A stretch of 64,000 bases of DNA from CAVPFA01 sp963703655 (GCA_963703655.1 CAVPFA010000004.1:1-64000); one strand, 5' to 3'; positions 16,029 to 24,897 are shown, numbered from the stretch's first letter. Notes: generated from the sequence alone by a model not told the origin. Program-made: numbers and translations.

Positions 16029-17210
16029 TTAGGGCCGGCCGGCGCTGACGAATCCGCTGAAGTAGATGGGGCCGAGAGCGACGTTCGTGCCGGGCTCGGC
16101 CGCCTGGATCACCGTCTCGGCTCCGAACGGGCCCGACCCGAGGTACATGACGACGTGTGAGATCGCTCCCTTGCCGTCGTTCGCGAAATGGTAGAAGAGC
16201 AGGTCACCGGGCTGAAGATCGCTCAGCGAGACCGGGCGCGACTCTTCCCATTGGAGCGTTGCCGAGTGCGCCAGGGCGTAACCGGCCGCAGCCCAGGCGA
16301 GCATCGTCAGCCCCGAGCAATCGACGCCCGCTTTGCTCGCGCCGCCAAAGACATAGGGCACCCCAAGGAACTTCCGGGCTGCCGCGGCGGCGATCAGACC
16401 CGCGGCCCTGTCCCCGACCTGGGACGCGTCGGCGCCGGCGAGATTCGGACCCCTGTAGGGGCTGCCCGCCGGCCATATGGAGAAGAGCTTGGCGAACTCC
16501 TTCGGCCCTACGAGTCCGAGCAATCGCCTGCTGATCGAGGCATACTCGCTCGCCGCCTTGCGGATGAGGGCCCCGGCCCGGGTGCGTAGCACGGCGACCC
16601 TGGCGAGCGTTCTGGCGATCTGCCGGGAGTTCGCGAGCGCCTTGGCCCGAGCTGCGTGGCCGGCGACCGACGCCTTCTCGTAGCGACCGAGGGCCTGGTG
16701 CAGCTCGCCTAGGGCAACCCCGGCGTAGACATTGGCCATCTCGCCTTGGGACACGTTGCCGGCGAGAAGACCCGAGTTGACGTCGACCAGCTCGCCGGTG
16801 ACGTAGGCGACGATTGCAGCCTGGCGCAGGCGGGCCCCAGCGCCCGACAGGCGAAGGTCGGAAACCTTGACGCGACGGCTGAGCACGGCCACTTCTAGCT
16901 CAGCCTTGGCCAGCTTGTACTGCTCGCGGTCGTAGCTCTCAGAGAGCGCCTCGGTCTTCTCGTCGTCCTCGGTAACGAGACCCGCCGCGCCAAGAAGGCG
17001 CTTCAGGAGCGGCTCGGCCTTGGGCGGGACGAGCGGAAGCCTGGTGGTCGCCGATGGCGAGTGGTGCTTCGGCGGGCGGCTCGCGGTCGCCGTCCCCCTT
17101 CCTCCGTTCCTGGGCACAGATGCCATTGCGACTGACGGAACGTTCAGGGCCACGACGCAAGCCACGAGGCCGACCGCCCAGTACTTGGCGCGCGGCACGA
17201 ATAACATCAT
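16029..17210 (-). CDS. Secreted NlpC/P60 cell-wall hydrolase with coiled-coil region
   Basis: Peptidoglycan endopeptidase of about 393 residues. The N-terminus is a signal peptide (MMLFVPRAKYWAVGLVACVV..., Ala-rich cleavage region near AMASV). Residues about 70-240 are a helical, charged region with repeated Arg/Ala, typical of the coiled-coil stalk of mycobacterial RipA-like proteins. The catalytic NlpC/P60 domain starts at about 275: YVFGGASKAGVDCSGL with Cys298, and ISHVVMYLG with the catalytic His. The start is placed at the double ATG 17210/17207, which gives a clean signal peptide; the frame is open for 16 more codons upstream. The gene converges with lysR and is not part of the cox operon. 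Confidence 0.87.
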   Translation of the reverse strand: MMLFVPRAKYWAVGLVACVVALNVPSVAMASVPRNGGRGTATASRPPKHHSPSATTRLPLVPPKAEPLLKRLLGAAGLVTEDDEKTEALSESYDREQYKLAKAELEVAVLSRRVKVSDLRLSGAGARLRQAAIVAYVTGELVDVNSGLLAGNVSQGEMANVYAGVALGELHQALGRYEKASVAGHAARAKALANSRQIARTLARVAVLRTRAGALIRKAASEYASISRRLLGLVGPKEFAKLFSIWPAGSPYRGPNLAGADASQVGDRAAGLIAAAAARKFLGVPYVFGGASKAGVDCSGLTMLAWAAAGYALAHSATLQWEESRPVSLSDLQPGDLLFYHFANDGKGAISHVVMYLGSGPFGAETVIQAAEPGTNVALGPIYFSGFVSAGRP

Positions 17211-17339
17211 AGCGCGGTCAGTTGACCACTGAGAGTGGTAATCACGCGATCTTCGCACGGCGCAGACCGCTCGTGACAGGCCCTCCGGCGCCGCGCTCGT
17301 GGGTGCCGCTCCTCGCGCCTGGGGCGACCGCTCATGTCC

Positions 17340-18083
17340 TCACCCGGCGATCACAGCAAAACGGGGCGTCACTCCCACCAGCCTGTCGATCACCGACGGC
17401 AATGCCTCCCGGGCCGCCCACTCCACGTCGCGGAGCCTCTCGACCCGGGCGGGCCCCCAGGTCGTGGACTCGACGAGCGCCACGAGCAGTTCCGGGCTCG
17501 TGCCCCATCCGAGGGGGAGCTCGGAGCGCATCTCGGCGTCGTACTCCGCGTGGTGATCCGACGGCTCGTTACGCAACCGACGAATGAGGGCTCTGGCTCG
17601 GGCCCGCAACTGCTCCTCCGGGCCGGCAGCCGCGCCCCAGATGCTCTCCAGCAGCAGCAGCGTCCCGGCCGGTGCAGCCCGATGCCACGCCTCGAGGGCC
17701 GCCCGCGGGTCGGGCAACGTCCAGACGACGTGCCGCTCTACCACGGCGTCGAAGGCGTCGCGCGGCGGATGTGCCGCGTCGCCCTCGACGGTCTCGATGC
17801 TCAGGCCACGGCGTTCGGCCTTGACGCTCAACTTAGCCAGCATGGCTGGCGCCAGGTCCAAGGCAGTTACCCGGTAACCCTCGCGCGCTAACAGGAGGCT
17901 CAAGAACCCGGTCCCGGCTCCGGCATCCAGCACGCGTGCCGGCGGAGGCGGCAGCAACCGGCGCAGCGTCGCTGCCCAGACCGCCAGCTCCGAAAGCGTC
18001 TGGGGATCATGTCCGGGCGAGTGGTCGTACGTCGCGGCATCCAAGTCCCAGTAGTCGCGAACCTGTGTTTCGAACTCACGCAT
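17340..18083 (-). CDS. Class I SAM-dependent methyltransferase
   Basis: About 247 residues with a Rossmann methyltransferase fold. Motif I is VLDAGAGTGFLSLLLA, the acidic residue after strand 2 is in VTALDLAP, and motif III-like EGDAAHPP follows; DAVVERHVVWTLPDPRAAL is the motif typical of UbiE/Methyltransf_11 proteins. The start is placed at the ATG 18083 because GGGAGG precedes it; a GTG at 18113, overlapping the stop of the HAD gene, is an alternative that would mean translational coupling. Substrate unknown. Confidence 0.8.
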   Translation of the reverse strand: MREFETQVRDYWDLDAATYDHSPGHDPQTLSELAVWAATLRRLLPPPPARVLDAGAGTGFLSLLLAREGYRVTALDLAPAMLAKLSVKAERRGLSIETVEGDAAHPPRDAFDAVVERHVVWTLPDPRAALEAWHRAAPAGTLLLLESIWGAAAGPEEQLRARARALIRRLRNEPSDHHAEYDAEMRSELPLGWGTSPELLVALVESTTWGPARVERLRDVEWAAREALPSVIDRLVGVTPRFAVIAG

Positions 18084-18109
18084 TTGAGAACCTCCCTCGT
18101 CTCGGTTCA

Positions 18110-18889
18110 TCACCCTCTCATGCCAAGCAGGTCGGCAAGGCCGGCGATGGAGTCGATCACGTCGTCGGGTTTGCCGGACGCCTTTGCCAGCACCTCGGGC
18201 CGAAACTTGCCAGTACGGACCAGGACCCCGTGCATGCCTACGGCCTGCGCGCCGAGCACGTCAGACTCCACGTCATCGCCGATCATCAGCGCCTCGGACG
18301 GCTGCAGCCCGAGCTGGCCCAAGATCGAACGATAGAACTCCGGGGCGGGCTTGCCGAGGAGCTTCGCACGGACGCCTGCCGCCTGCTCGAGCGCGAGCAC
18401 GAGCGGGCCCATGTCCAGCTGAGGACCCGCCTCGGTCGTCCAGCTGGTGTTGCGGTGCATCGCGACGAGGGCAGCACCGCCGAGCAGGGACTGAAAAGCT
18501 CGGTTCAGCACCTCATAGCCGATCTCCGGCCCGGCCGCGCCAGTCAACACCACCTCGGCGCCATCGTCGACCAGGTCGAGCGCTGCCAGATCCTCTCCGA
18601 GCGAGCCGGCGTTGACCAGCAGGCAGCGGGCGCCACGATGATGCTCGTCCATGTACGCGGCGGCAGCTCGCGCCGCGGTGAAGACCTCGTCTTCCTGAAC
18701 CTCGATCCCACCGGCCACCAGAAGCTCGGCGATCGCTCGACGCGACATCGACGACGTGTTCGTCACGAAGGCCGTCAACCATCCCGCTGTGCGGAGGAGG
18801 TGGACGACTTCGGCGGCCCCGGGCAGCGGGCGCCACGAGATCGTGAGGACACCATCGATGTCGTAGAGGATCGCCCGGCGTGAGCCCAC
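18110..18889 (-). CDS. HAD-superfamily (class IIA, NagD-like) phosphatase
   Basis: A 259-residue phosphatase-fold protein. The catalytic nucleophile loop is YDIDGVLT near residue 9, motif II is FVTNTSSMS, motif III Lys is in LLGKPAPEF, and motif IV is MIGDDVESDVLGAQ. The cap domain between motifs II and III places it in the HAD-IIA group with NagD, PGP and LHPP. It precedes and may be coupled to the methyltransferase gene. GTG start at 18889. The natural phosphate ester is unknown. Confidence 0.85.
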   Translation of the reverse strand: MGSRRAILYDIDGVLTISWRPLPGAAEVVHLLRTAGWLTAFVTNTSSMSRRAIAELLVAGGIEVQEDEVFTAARAAAAYMDEHHRGARCLLVNAGSLGEDLAALDLVDDGAEVVLTGAAGPEIGYEVLNRAFQSLLGGAALVAMHRNTSWTTEAGPQLDMGPLVLALEQAAGVRAKLLGKPAPEFYRSILGQLGLQPSEALMIGDDVESDVLGAQAVGMHGVLVRTGKFRPEVLAKASGKPDDVIDSIAGLADLLGMRG

Positions 18890-18950
18890 GCCTACAAGCT
18901 ATTCAGGGTCGAGGCGGGCGAGCGGCCGAGGACTAGGGTGCAGTCCTTTC

Positions 18951-19562
18951 TCATTTGCCGGCGTCCGCCGACGATGGGCTTGCGAGTGGGGCAAGGAGAC
19001 TCGCGGCTGCTGCCCGGAACCGGGCGACATCTCCGAACGGACGGGCGACGAGCATCGCCCCTTCGAGGGCTGCGACGATCAAGCGGGCAGCCGCGCTGGT
19101 GGAGCCGGTGAGGTGGAGTGTTCCTTCCTGACGCCCGTGCTCCAAGACACGGCCGAGCCACGTTTCGTTGTCGCTGAAGAACCCCATCAAGATGTTGCGC
19201 ATCGGTTCGGAGAGCGTCTGGTATTCGGCGGCCAGCATCCCGCACAGGCACATTCGCTGGTTCGCCAGCACATCCCCATAGAGGTTGGCGTAGGCGGCGA
19301 GTTTGCGAGGCGCCTCGAACGGCTCGGCGTCGATGGCAGCAAGCGCCTCAGCAAAACGGGCCGCGTAGCGCGTGAGCAGCGCCTCGCCCAGTTCCGCCTT
19401 GCCGGCAAAGTGGTAGTGAAGCGCGGCCTTGCTGACGTGAAGCTCCGCCGCCACATCCGCGTAGCTGAAGGCATTGAAGCCACGGCTCTGTACGAGCCGT
19501 TCGGCGACATCGAGTATCTGTGAGGCTGTGTCGCCCTCATCGGATTGACGTCGCTTCCCCAC
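18951..19562 (-). CDS. TetR-family transcriptional repressor
   Basis: About 203 residues. The N-terminal helix-turn-helix reads FSYADVAAELHVSKAALHYHFAGKAELGEAL, the classic TetR signature with YHF. The C-terminal ligand domain has a Cys pair near QRMCLCGMLAAE as in the AcrR_C-like group. The start is set at the GTG 19562 because GGGAGG lies just upstream and because the longer frame from 19619 would be encoded by the palindrome at 19598-19613. It is divergent from a cupin gene, so it likely represses itself and that gene. Confidence 0.88.
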   Translation of the reverse strand: MGKRRQSDEGDTASQILDVAERLVQSRGFNAFSYADVAAELHVSKAALHYHFAGKAELGEALLTRYAARFAEALAAIDAEPFEAPRKLAAYANLYGDVLANQRMCLCGMLAAEYQTLSEPMRNILMGFFSDNETWLGRVLEHGRQEGTLHLTGSTSAAARLIVAALEGAMLVARPFGDVARFRAAAASLLAPLASPSSADAGK

Positions 19563-19597
19563 CGAGCCTCCCGCTGCGAATGAGCTTCTTGACTTTC

Positions 19598-19613
19598 TAC
19601 CTACTAGTAGGTA
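19598..19613. promoter_or_regulatory. 16-bp perfect palindrome, TetR operator candidate
   Basis: TACCTACTAGTAGGTA, a perfect 16-bp palindrome in the 87-bp space between the TetR start (19562) and the cupin start (19650). It stands out as AT-rich in GC-rich surroundings. Perfect palindromes of this size directly upstream of a tetR gene are the usual form of TetR operators. A TTGACT-like hexamer (reading TTGACTTTC at 19589) adjoins it. Confidence 0.75.
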
Positions 19614-19649
19614 AGACAAAGACTAGCTCCCGCCAGCCGTGGGGGCATC

Positions 19650-20024
19650 ATGAAGAAGGGGGACACCACTGTGCAGCAGATGGAGCACCGTAGTTTCGAG
19701 GCCCCGGACGAGACACGCGAGTTTCCGAACGGCCGGGCCGAGATCATCAAGGTAGGTGGCGGAGAGGTTGGGCGACTTGTGTTTCAGCCCGGCTGGCGTT
19801 GGTCCAACGACGTGAAGCCCATCGCCAACACCGACAGCTGCCTCGCGCCGCACTTCCAGTACCACGTGAGCGGACACCTGGCGATCCTGATGGACGACGG
19901 CACCGAGCTCGTCGCCGGTCCCGGGGACGTCACGTCTCTTCCGAGTGGCCATGACGCCTGGGTCGTCGGCGACGATCCGGTAGTGACCGTGGACTGGTTC
20001 GGCGCCGGCAACTATGCCAAATAG
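19650..20024 (+). CDS. Cupin-domain protein
   Basis: A 124-residue single-domain cupin. Residues 40-115 form the beta-barrel: GRLVFQPGWRW, then SCLAPHFQYHVSGHLAILMDDGTE (metal-binding His region) and AGPGDVTSLPSGHDAWVVGDDP. The family is broad; such small cupins serve as enzymes or as ligand sensors. It is divergent from tetR with the palindrome between them, and is followed 16 bp later by an NTF2-like gene. A downstream ATG/GTG at codon 8 or 11 could be the true start. Confidence 0.8.
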   Translation: MKKGDTTVQQMEHRSFEAPDETREFPNGRAEIIKVGGGEVGRLVFQPGWRWSNDVKPIANTDSCLAPHFQYHVSGHLAILMDDGTELVAGPGDVTSLPSGHDAWVVGDDPVVTVDWFGAGNYAK

Positions 20025-20040
20025 CGAGCTTGTGGTTTAG

Positions 20041-20379
20041 ATGGACGCGCTCGCGATCGTGGGGAGGTTCGGCGCGGCGTGGGCAGAGCACGATCTCGAT
20101 GCCACATTGGCGCTCGTCACCGAGGACTGCGTGTTCGATTCCACGGGACCGGCCCCCGACGGGATTCGCCACGAGGGTCGGGACGCAGCTCGGCGGGCCT
20201 GGCGACCGATCTTCGACGACAGCAGCGCGAGGTTCGAGCCAGAGGAGACCTTCGCGGCCGGCGATCGAGTCGTGCAGCTGTGGAGATACGAGTGGGACGG
20301 CGGCCACATCCGTGGCGTGGACGTCTTCCGCGTTCGCGACGGCAAGGTCGCCGAGAAGCTTTCGTACGTGAAGGGCTGA
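20041..20379 (+). CDS. NTF2-like/SnoaL-like small protein
   Basis: A 112-residue protein of the nuclear transport factor 2 fold: IVGRFGAAWAEHDLDATLALVTEDCVFDST is the conserved N-terminal helix and strand, and WDGGHIRGVDVFRVRDGKVAEKLSYVKG the C-terminal sheet. Members include small isomerases, hydrolases and cyclases. It follows the cupin gene closely and probably shares its TetR-controlled promoter. Function unknown. Confidence 0.8.
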   Translation: MDALAIVGRFGAAWAEHDLDATLALVTEDCVFDSTGPAPDGIRHEGRDAARRAWRPIFDDSSARFEPEETFAAGDRVVQLWRYEWDGGHIRGVDVFRVRDGKVAEKLSYVKG

Positions 20380-20419
20380 CCGGCTCGACTCGCGGGGGGC
20401 GGCCTGCGAGCATGCACCC

Positions 20420-21016
20420 GTGCCCGTCGGGGAGGAGCGACAAGTCCGCGACCATCTGCTCGCACACGGCCGTCACCTCGAACTGGTGACGCTCGCCTGG
20501 AACGTCGTAGGCATCATCGTCCTCGCGTTCGCCGCGTTGTCGGCGCGTTCGGTCGCTCTGGCGGGATTCGGACTGGACAGCCTGATCGAGATCGGGGCGT
20601 CGACGGTCGTGCTATGGGAGCTGTCCGATGTCGGCGCGGATCGCCGGCGCCGCGCGATGCGCAGTATCGGAGCCGCGTTCGCGGCGCTTGCCGTCTACCT
20701 CGCCGTTCAGAGCACCGTGGTGCTCGTCGTCGGCTTTCATCCCGGTCGCAGCGTGGTCGGCATCGTCTGGACGGCGATGACGGCGGCGGCGATGTTTCTG
20801 CTTGCAGCCGGCAAGGCGAGGACGGGTGCCGCGCTCGACAATCCGGTGCTGCGAACCGAGGGAAAGGTCACTCTCGTCGACGGGATTCTGGCAACCGCAG
20901 TGCTGATAGGTCTGGCGCTCAACGCGGCATTCCACTGGTGGTGGGCCGACCCTGCGGCTAGCTACGTGGTCGTCTTCTACGGGGCCCGTGAGGCGCGGTC
21001 GGCACTGAGCTACTGA
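20420..21016 (+). CDS. Cation-efflux-like membrane protein
   Basis: A 198-residue membrane protein with about five hydrophobic segments. The segment GFGLDSLIEIGASTVVLWE and the later LVDGILATAVLIGLALNAAFHWWWADPAAS resemble transmembrane helices 2 and 5 of cation diffusion facilitators, with Asp residues at the metal-binding positions; the C-terminal cytoplasmic domain is absent. Small CDF-like proteins of this kind are common in Actinobacteria. It has a GTG start and follows the cupin/NTF2 pair at 40 bp, so it may be in the same transcription unit. The transported ion is unknown. Confidence 0.7.
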   Translation: MPVGEERQVRDHLLAHGRHLELVTLAWNVVGIIVLAFAALSARSVALAGFGLDSLIEIGASTVVLWELSDVGADRRRRAMRSIGAAFAALAVYLAVQSTVVLVVGFHPGRSVVGIVWTAMTAAAMFLLAAGKARTGAALDNPVLRTEGKVTLVDGILATAVLIGLALNAAFHWWWADPAASYVVVFYGAREARSALSY

Positions 21017-21087
21017 GGCCCGGCGCTTCGCGTGCGCGGAGCGGATGGCGAGGACAAGCTCGCAGCAGGGTCAGGCCCCACAGGGCC

Positions 21088-21786
21088 TTAGCGCGAAGTC
21101 ACCCAGAGCCAGATCGCCAGCCCGAGGCCAGCCACCGCAACGAGCACCCTGAGCAGATCGCCCGGCACCCGCCGGGTCACCGAGGGCCCGACCATGCTGC
21201 CGCCGAGCAACCCGAGCGCCAACGCCGCCGCCGCCGTCCAGTGGACAGGACCGAACACGACGAACCCGATTGCGGCGACGACATCGGCGACGCCGAGGAA
21301 CATGTTCTTGAGGGCGTTGGCCCGCGCCAAGTCCTGGTCTACGGTCACCAGCAGTAAGGCGAGGGCCATGATCCCGGACCCAGCACCGAAGTAGCCGCTG
21401 TACAGCGCGACCGAGAACAGCCCGATAGGCAGCAGGAACCGGTTGCCGCCTCCGAAGCGGCGCTTGTGCCATGCGGTGACCTTTGGCTGGAGGAGCATGG
21501 TGCACGATGCGGCGACCAGCAAGAAGGGCACGACGTGACCGAAGACCCCTGCGGGGAAGCAGAGCAACAGCGCAACACCGCCGGCCCCACCTGCCGCGAT
21601 GAGCGGCGCCCAGCGCCGGAGCCAGGGTCCCTGGCCCCGCAGCTCTGGTCGCGAGCCCAACGCCGAGCCTGGCCAGCTCGCCACGAATGCGACGGCTTGC
21701 GTGACGTTCGCCGCCAGAGGCGCGACACCCACTGCGAGCAGCGCCGGGTAGGAGATCAGCGAGGTGATGCCACCGGCAGACCCCAC
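21088..21786 (-). CDS. TSUP-family (TauE/SafE) membrane permease
   Basis: A membrane protein of at least 232 residues with about seven hydrophobic segments; it has the TauE/SafE repeats GSAGGITSLISYPALLAVG and FGAGSGIMALALLL. Such proteins move sulfite, sulfonates or related organic anions. The GTG at 21786 is the only usual start, but the frame continues upstream for about 19 codons with residues (ALLLGAGAVAGAV) that look like the first part of helix 1. No ATG, GTG or TTG precedes them, so either a rare start is used or a base is wrong. Confidence 0.78.
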   Translation of the reverse strand: MGSAGGITSLISYPALLAVGVAPLAANVTQAVAFVASWPGSALGSRPELRGQGPWLRRWAPLIAAGGAGGVALLLCFPAGVFGHVVPFLLVAASCTMLLQPKVTAWHKRRFGGGNRFLLPIGLFSVALYSGYFGAGSGIMALALLLVTVDQDLARANALKNMFLGVADVVAAIGFVVFGPVHWTAAAALALGLLGGSMVGPSVTRRVPGDLLRVLVAVAGLGLAIWLWVTSR

Positions 21787-21905
21787 GGCGCCCGCAACGG
21801 CTCCAGCCCCCAGGAGCAGGGCAGCATCGGCAAGCGAGGTCGCGATCCGACTGACGTTAAATCAACAATCCGGGTTTCAGCCACATCTCGAGCGCTTTAT
21901 CGCTT

Positions 21906-21950
21906 GCGGTCGGCGGAATCCGCGGTCGGCGAAATCGCCTGCGGTCGGCG
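21906..21950. repeat. Three copies of GCGGTCGGCG upstream of the PLP dehydratase gene
   Basis: The 10-bp word GCGGTCGGCG occurs at 21906-21915, 21922-21931 and 21941-21950 with 6- and 9-bp spacers, each followed by A-rich text. They lie in the gap between the TSUP gene and the dehydratase start at 22043. They may be regulator sites or simple slippage. Confidence 0.5.
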
Positions 21951-22042
21951 AACTAGAACCGGCCGAAGTCCTGAAGCTCGAAATTGCTCGGCTTCTGGCT
22001 GCGCCGGGATTCTGCACCTCGTGCTATGGCACTGTAGATCCG

Positions 22043-23014
22043 ATGCCGTTCGATCCCGAAGAGCTGACCTGGGCGACAGAGGTCGTCGGAAGGTGGGTCC
22101 GGCCCACGCCGCAGTACGTGTGGCCGTTGCTCGCTCGCGAAGTCGGAGCCGAGGTGTGGGTGAAGCACGAGAATCACACGCCCACGGGCGCATTCAAGGT
22201 TCGCGGGGGACTTGTCTACGCCGAGCGGTTGCGCACCGAGCGGCCGGAGGTCAAAGGGATCGTTTCTGCCACGCGCGGCAACCACGGTCAAAGCCTGGCT
22301 TTTGCCGGCCGAGCTGCCGGCATCGACGTCACGATCGTCGTCCCGAAAGGAAACAGCCCGGACAAGAACGCAGCCATGCGAGCCTTCGGCGCCGAGTTGA
22401 TCGAGCATGGCCGCGATTTCCAGGCCGCGCGCGAATTCGCCGCTGAGATCGGCACGCAGCGCGGGTTGGAGACCGTTCCCTCCTATCACCCGGATCTGGT
22501 CCTGGGCGTGGCCACTTACGCCCGAGAGCTGTTCGAAGCCGCCGGAGAGCTCGACGCCGTCTACGTGCCGGTCGGTATGGGCTCGGGAATCTGCGGCATC
22601 ATCGGGGTTCGCGATCAGCTGGGTCTGCGAACCGAGGTGATCGGGGTCGTGGCGCAACAAGCCCCCGCGACCGCGCTCTCGGTGGCGGCGGGACGGGTGG
22701 TGAGCACTGAGACGGCGAACACGTTCGTCGACGGAGTAGCGACACGGGTTCCGGACCCCGATGCCGTCGCGATCATCTTGGCCGGCGCGTCCCGCGTCCT
22801 TACCGCAAGCGAGGACGACGCGGCCGAGGCGATGCGCGTCCATTTCGCCACAACCCACAACGTCGCCGAGCCCGCAGGCGCACTTGCGCTCGCCGGATTG
22901 CTTGCCGAGCGAGAATGGGCAGCGGGCAAGCGCGTCGCGGTGATCCAGACCGGCGGCAACGTCGACGCCGACCTGCTCGTGCAGGTCCTCGCGGGCTCTA
23001 CGCCCGCGGCATGA
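22043..23014 (+). CDS. Threonine/serine dehydratase-like PLP enzyme
   Basis: Fold-type II pyridoxal-phosphate enzyme of 323 residues, most like catabolic threonine dehydratases: it would deaminate threonine or serine to a 2-oxo acid. The Schiff-base lysine is Lys52 in TPTGAFKVRGG, the substrate loop is ATRGNHGQSLAFAG, and the phosphate-binding Gly-rich loop is in VPVGMGSGICG. There is no ACT regulatory domain, so allosteric control by isoleucine is unlikely. The start is ATG 22043; the frame is open upstream but not homologous. The C-terminal part VIQTGGNVDADLL fits the family. Confidence 0.88.
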   Translation: MPFDPEELTWATEVVGRWVRPTPQYVWPLLAREVGAEVWVKHENHTPTGAFKVRGGLVYAERLRTERPEVKGIVSATRGNHGQSLAFAGRAAGIDVTIVVPKGNSPDKNAAMRAFGAELIEHGRDFQAAREFAAEIGTQRGLETVPSYHPDLVLGVATYARELFEAAGELDAVYVPVGMGSGICGIIGVRDQLGLRTEVIGVVAQQAPATALSVAAGRVVSTETANTFVDGVATRVPDPDAVAIILAGASRVLTASEDDAAEAMRVHFATTHNVAEPAGALALAGLLAEREWAAGKRVAVIQTGGNVDADLLVQVLAGSTPAA

Positions 23015-23048
23015 CGCCTCAATCTGGAGCAGCCACGACCCCGCCGGC

Positions 23049-23315
23049 CTATTCCTCGACGAGGATCACCAACGTCTCGGGCACAACGCCATCCTGCTCC
23101 ATGGCCTCGGCAGCGGCCCCTGACTGCATGGCGGACGCGAGTGCATCCATGTCGGAAACGTCCATGAGAACCGCCACCTTCGTCGGGTCGTCGGGGTTCA
23201 CGAACGTACGGATGTTAGTGACGCCGAGCGGGCCAAAGAACTCCTCTCGCTTGGACGAGTTGAGCCAGTGGTCCTTGCCCTTGGAGATGTCGTGGTGTCC
23301 GATTACGGTCGGCAT
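23049..23315 (-). CDS. Small dimeric alpha/beta-barrel-like protein, function unknown
   Basis: An 88-residue protein beginning MPTVIGHHDISKGKDHWL, followed by a PLGVTNIRTFVNPDDPTKVAVLMDVSDMDAL strand-helix pattern. This resembles the ferredoxin-like dimeric barrel fold of small stress or monooxygenase-like proteins. It has good coding periodicity and a GGGGAGG ribosome-binding site upstream (at 23321-23330 on the opposite strand), and it converges with the dehydratase gene. No specific function can be given. Confidence 0.65.
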   Translation of the reverse strand: MPTVIGHHDISKGKDHWLNSSKREEFFGPLGVTNIRTFVNPDDPTKVAVLMDVSDMDALASAMQSGAAAEAMEQDGVVPETLVILVEE

Positions 23316-23370
23316 GAAGTCCTCCCCTTCTTAGTCGGCTGACGCACCCAGTAGATTGCCACGCGAAGAC

Positions 23371-24897
23371 ATGGAGGGCTGCCAGCGCGTCCGGCCTAAG
23401 TGGCGAGCCGACCGGCGCCAGCTGTACCGGCCACTGTTGGCTGGCACGGTCGGCTCGGTTATCATCACGATCGGCTCGAGCCAGTCGTCCTCACCTTTTG
23501 CCGAGCACTCGAACGGAGCGTGGTTCTTTCGGCTGAGCCTCGCTCGCGCCACCAGCGCTGACAATCAGCGGCTCATCGGAGTGTTGCTCGTCTACGCGGG
23601 CATCGTTCTGCTGCTCGGGTCGTGGTACGCGCTCGCCCGATCCTGCAGCGACGCCGGGCCAGAAGATCGGCCGCAGCTGCATGACCTCGTCATGACGCTC
23701 GCCGCGTGGAGCGCACCGCTGCTGTTCGCCGCCCCACTATTCAGCCGTGACGTCTATTCGTACGCTGCTCAAGGCGCGATGCTCGCCGACGGGATCAGCC
23801 CGTACCGATACGGGGCTGCGGCCCTGCAGGGTGGCGGGTTCTTGAGCCATGTCGACCCGATCTGGCGGCACGCGATTGCTCCTTATGGTCCAGGTTGGGA
23901 ACGCCTCGTCGAGGGCTTCGTCGTCGTCACCGGTCACCGCCTGCTCGGAACGCTGGTCCTCCTCAGGGCTACCTCTCTCGTGAGCCTGGCGATTCTTGCC
24001 TGGGGAATCCCGAGGTTGGCGAAGGCCACCGGCCACAGTTCCGTGCAAGCGTTCATCTGGGCAGTGCTGAACCCGTTGATCCTCCTGACCCTTCTCGGGG
24101 GAGCGCACAACGACGGCCTCATGCTGGCCCTAGTAGTCGTGGGTCTCGTCGCCGCACAAAGAGGCCACCCGTTCCTCGGGACCATGGCCTGCGCGCTCGG
24201 CGCCGAGGTGAAAGCGCCAGCGCTGCTCGCCGTCGTGTTCATCGGCTGGTGGTCGACCGAAGGACGGCGACCTTCTCAGCGCGCAATCCGCACTGCCGGC
24301 TACCTTGCGGTCGCCGCTGTCGTGCTCGTCGTGCTCAGTCTTGCGTGCAGGCTCGGGTGGGGCTGGGTCCACGCAGCGCTCACGCCCGGAAAAGTCGTCT
24401 CCTGGCTCGATCCGGCCACGGCTGTCGCGCTCGCCCTTTCGCACCTGACTCAGGCCGCCGGGCTCGGAGCGCACCGGGCACCTTGGATCGCTGTTGCGCG
24501 TGTTTGCGGCTTGGTCGCGGCGGGCGCAATAGCCATCCGGATGCTCGCTCGCTCGAACCGCCGCTCCGGGCTTGCGGCTCTCGGAGTGAGCTTCCTCGGA
24601 CTGGCGTTGCTCGGCCCTGTGGTTTGGCCGTGGTACGAGACGTGGGGCATCGTCGTCATGTCCACGGCGGCGGACAACTTCGGGCGCTGGAAGCGAGCGT
24701 TCGTCATCGGCCTTTCAGGGCTCGGCTGTTTTGCCGACTTTCCGAGCGCCACGGTCTTGGTCGGGGGTTCGCCGGCCTTGGTTGGTGCCGGATGGACTGC
24801 GTTCGTGCTCGGGGCGGCCAGTTACTTCTGTTTCGGCGTCGGTCGGCTGGTTCCCGCGAGCCGAGATCGGCTACTGCTCAGAATCGAAGATCCCTGA
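23371..24897 (+). CDS. MptB-like polyprenol-phosphomannose-dependent mannosyltransferase
   Basis: A 508-residue integral membrane glycosyltransferase with about 11-13 hydrophobic segments. The first loop carries FSRDVYSYAAQGAMLADG, containing the catalytic Asp of the GT-C fold, followed by SPYRYG, and later NPLILLTLLGGAHNDGLMLAL. These match the MptB family, which extends the alpha-1,6-mannan backbone of lipoglycans such as lipoarabinomannan precursors in mycobacteria and corynebacteria, on the outer face of the membrane. The start is taken at the ATG 23371; TTG at 23356 is possible. This supports an actinobacterial envelope. Confidence 0.8.
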   Translation: MEGCQRVRPKWRADRRQLYRPLLAGTVGSVIITIGSSQSSSPFAEHSNGAWFFRLSLARATSADNQRLIGVLLVYAGIVLLLGSWYALARSCSDAGPEDRPQLHDLVMTLAAWSAPLLFAAPLFSRDVYSYAAQGAMLADGISPYRYGAAALQGGGFLSHVDPIWRHAIAPYGPGWERLVEGFVVVTGHRLLGTLVLLRATSLVSLAILAWGIPRLAKATGHSSVQAFIWAVLNPLILLTLLGGAHNDGLMLALVVVGLVAAQRGHPFLGTMACALGAEVKAPALLAVVFIGWWSTEGRRPSQRAIRTAGYLAVAAVVLVVLSLACRLGWGWVHAALTPGKVVSWLDPATAVALALSHLTQAAGLGAHRAPWIAVARVCGLVAAGAIAIRMLARSNRRSGLAALGVSFLGLALLGPVVWPWYETWGIVVMSTAADNFGRWKRAFVIGLSGLGCFADFPSATVLVGGSPALVGAGWTAFVLGAASYFCFGVGRLVPASRDRLLLRIEDP

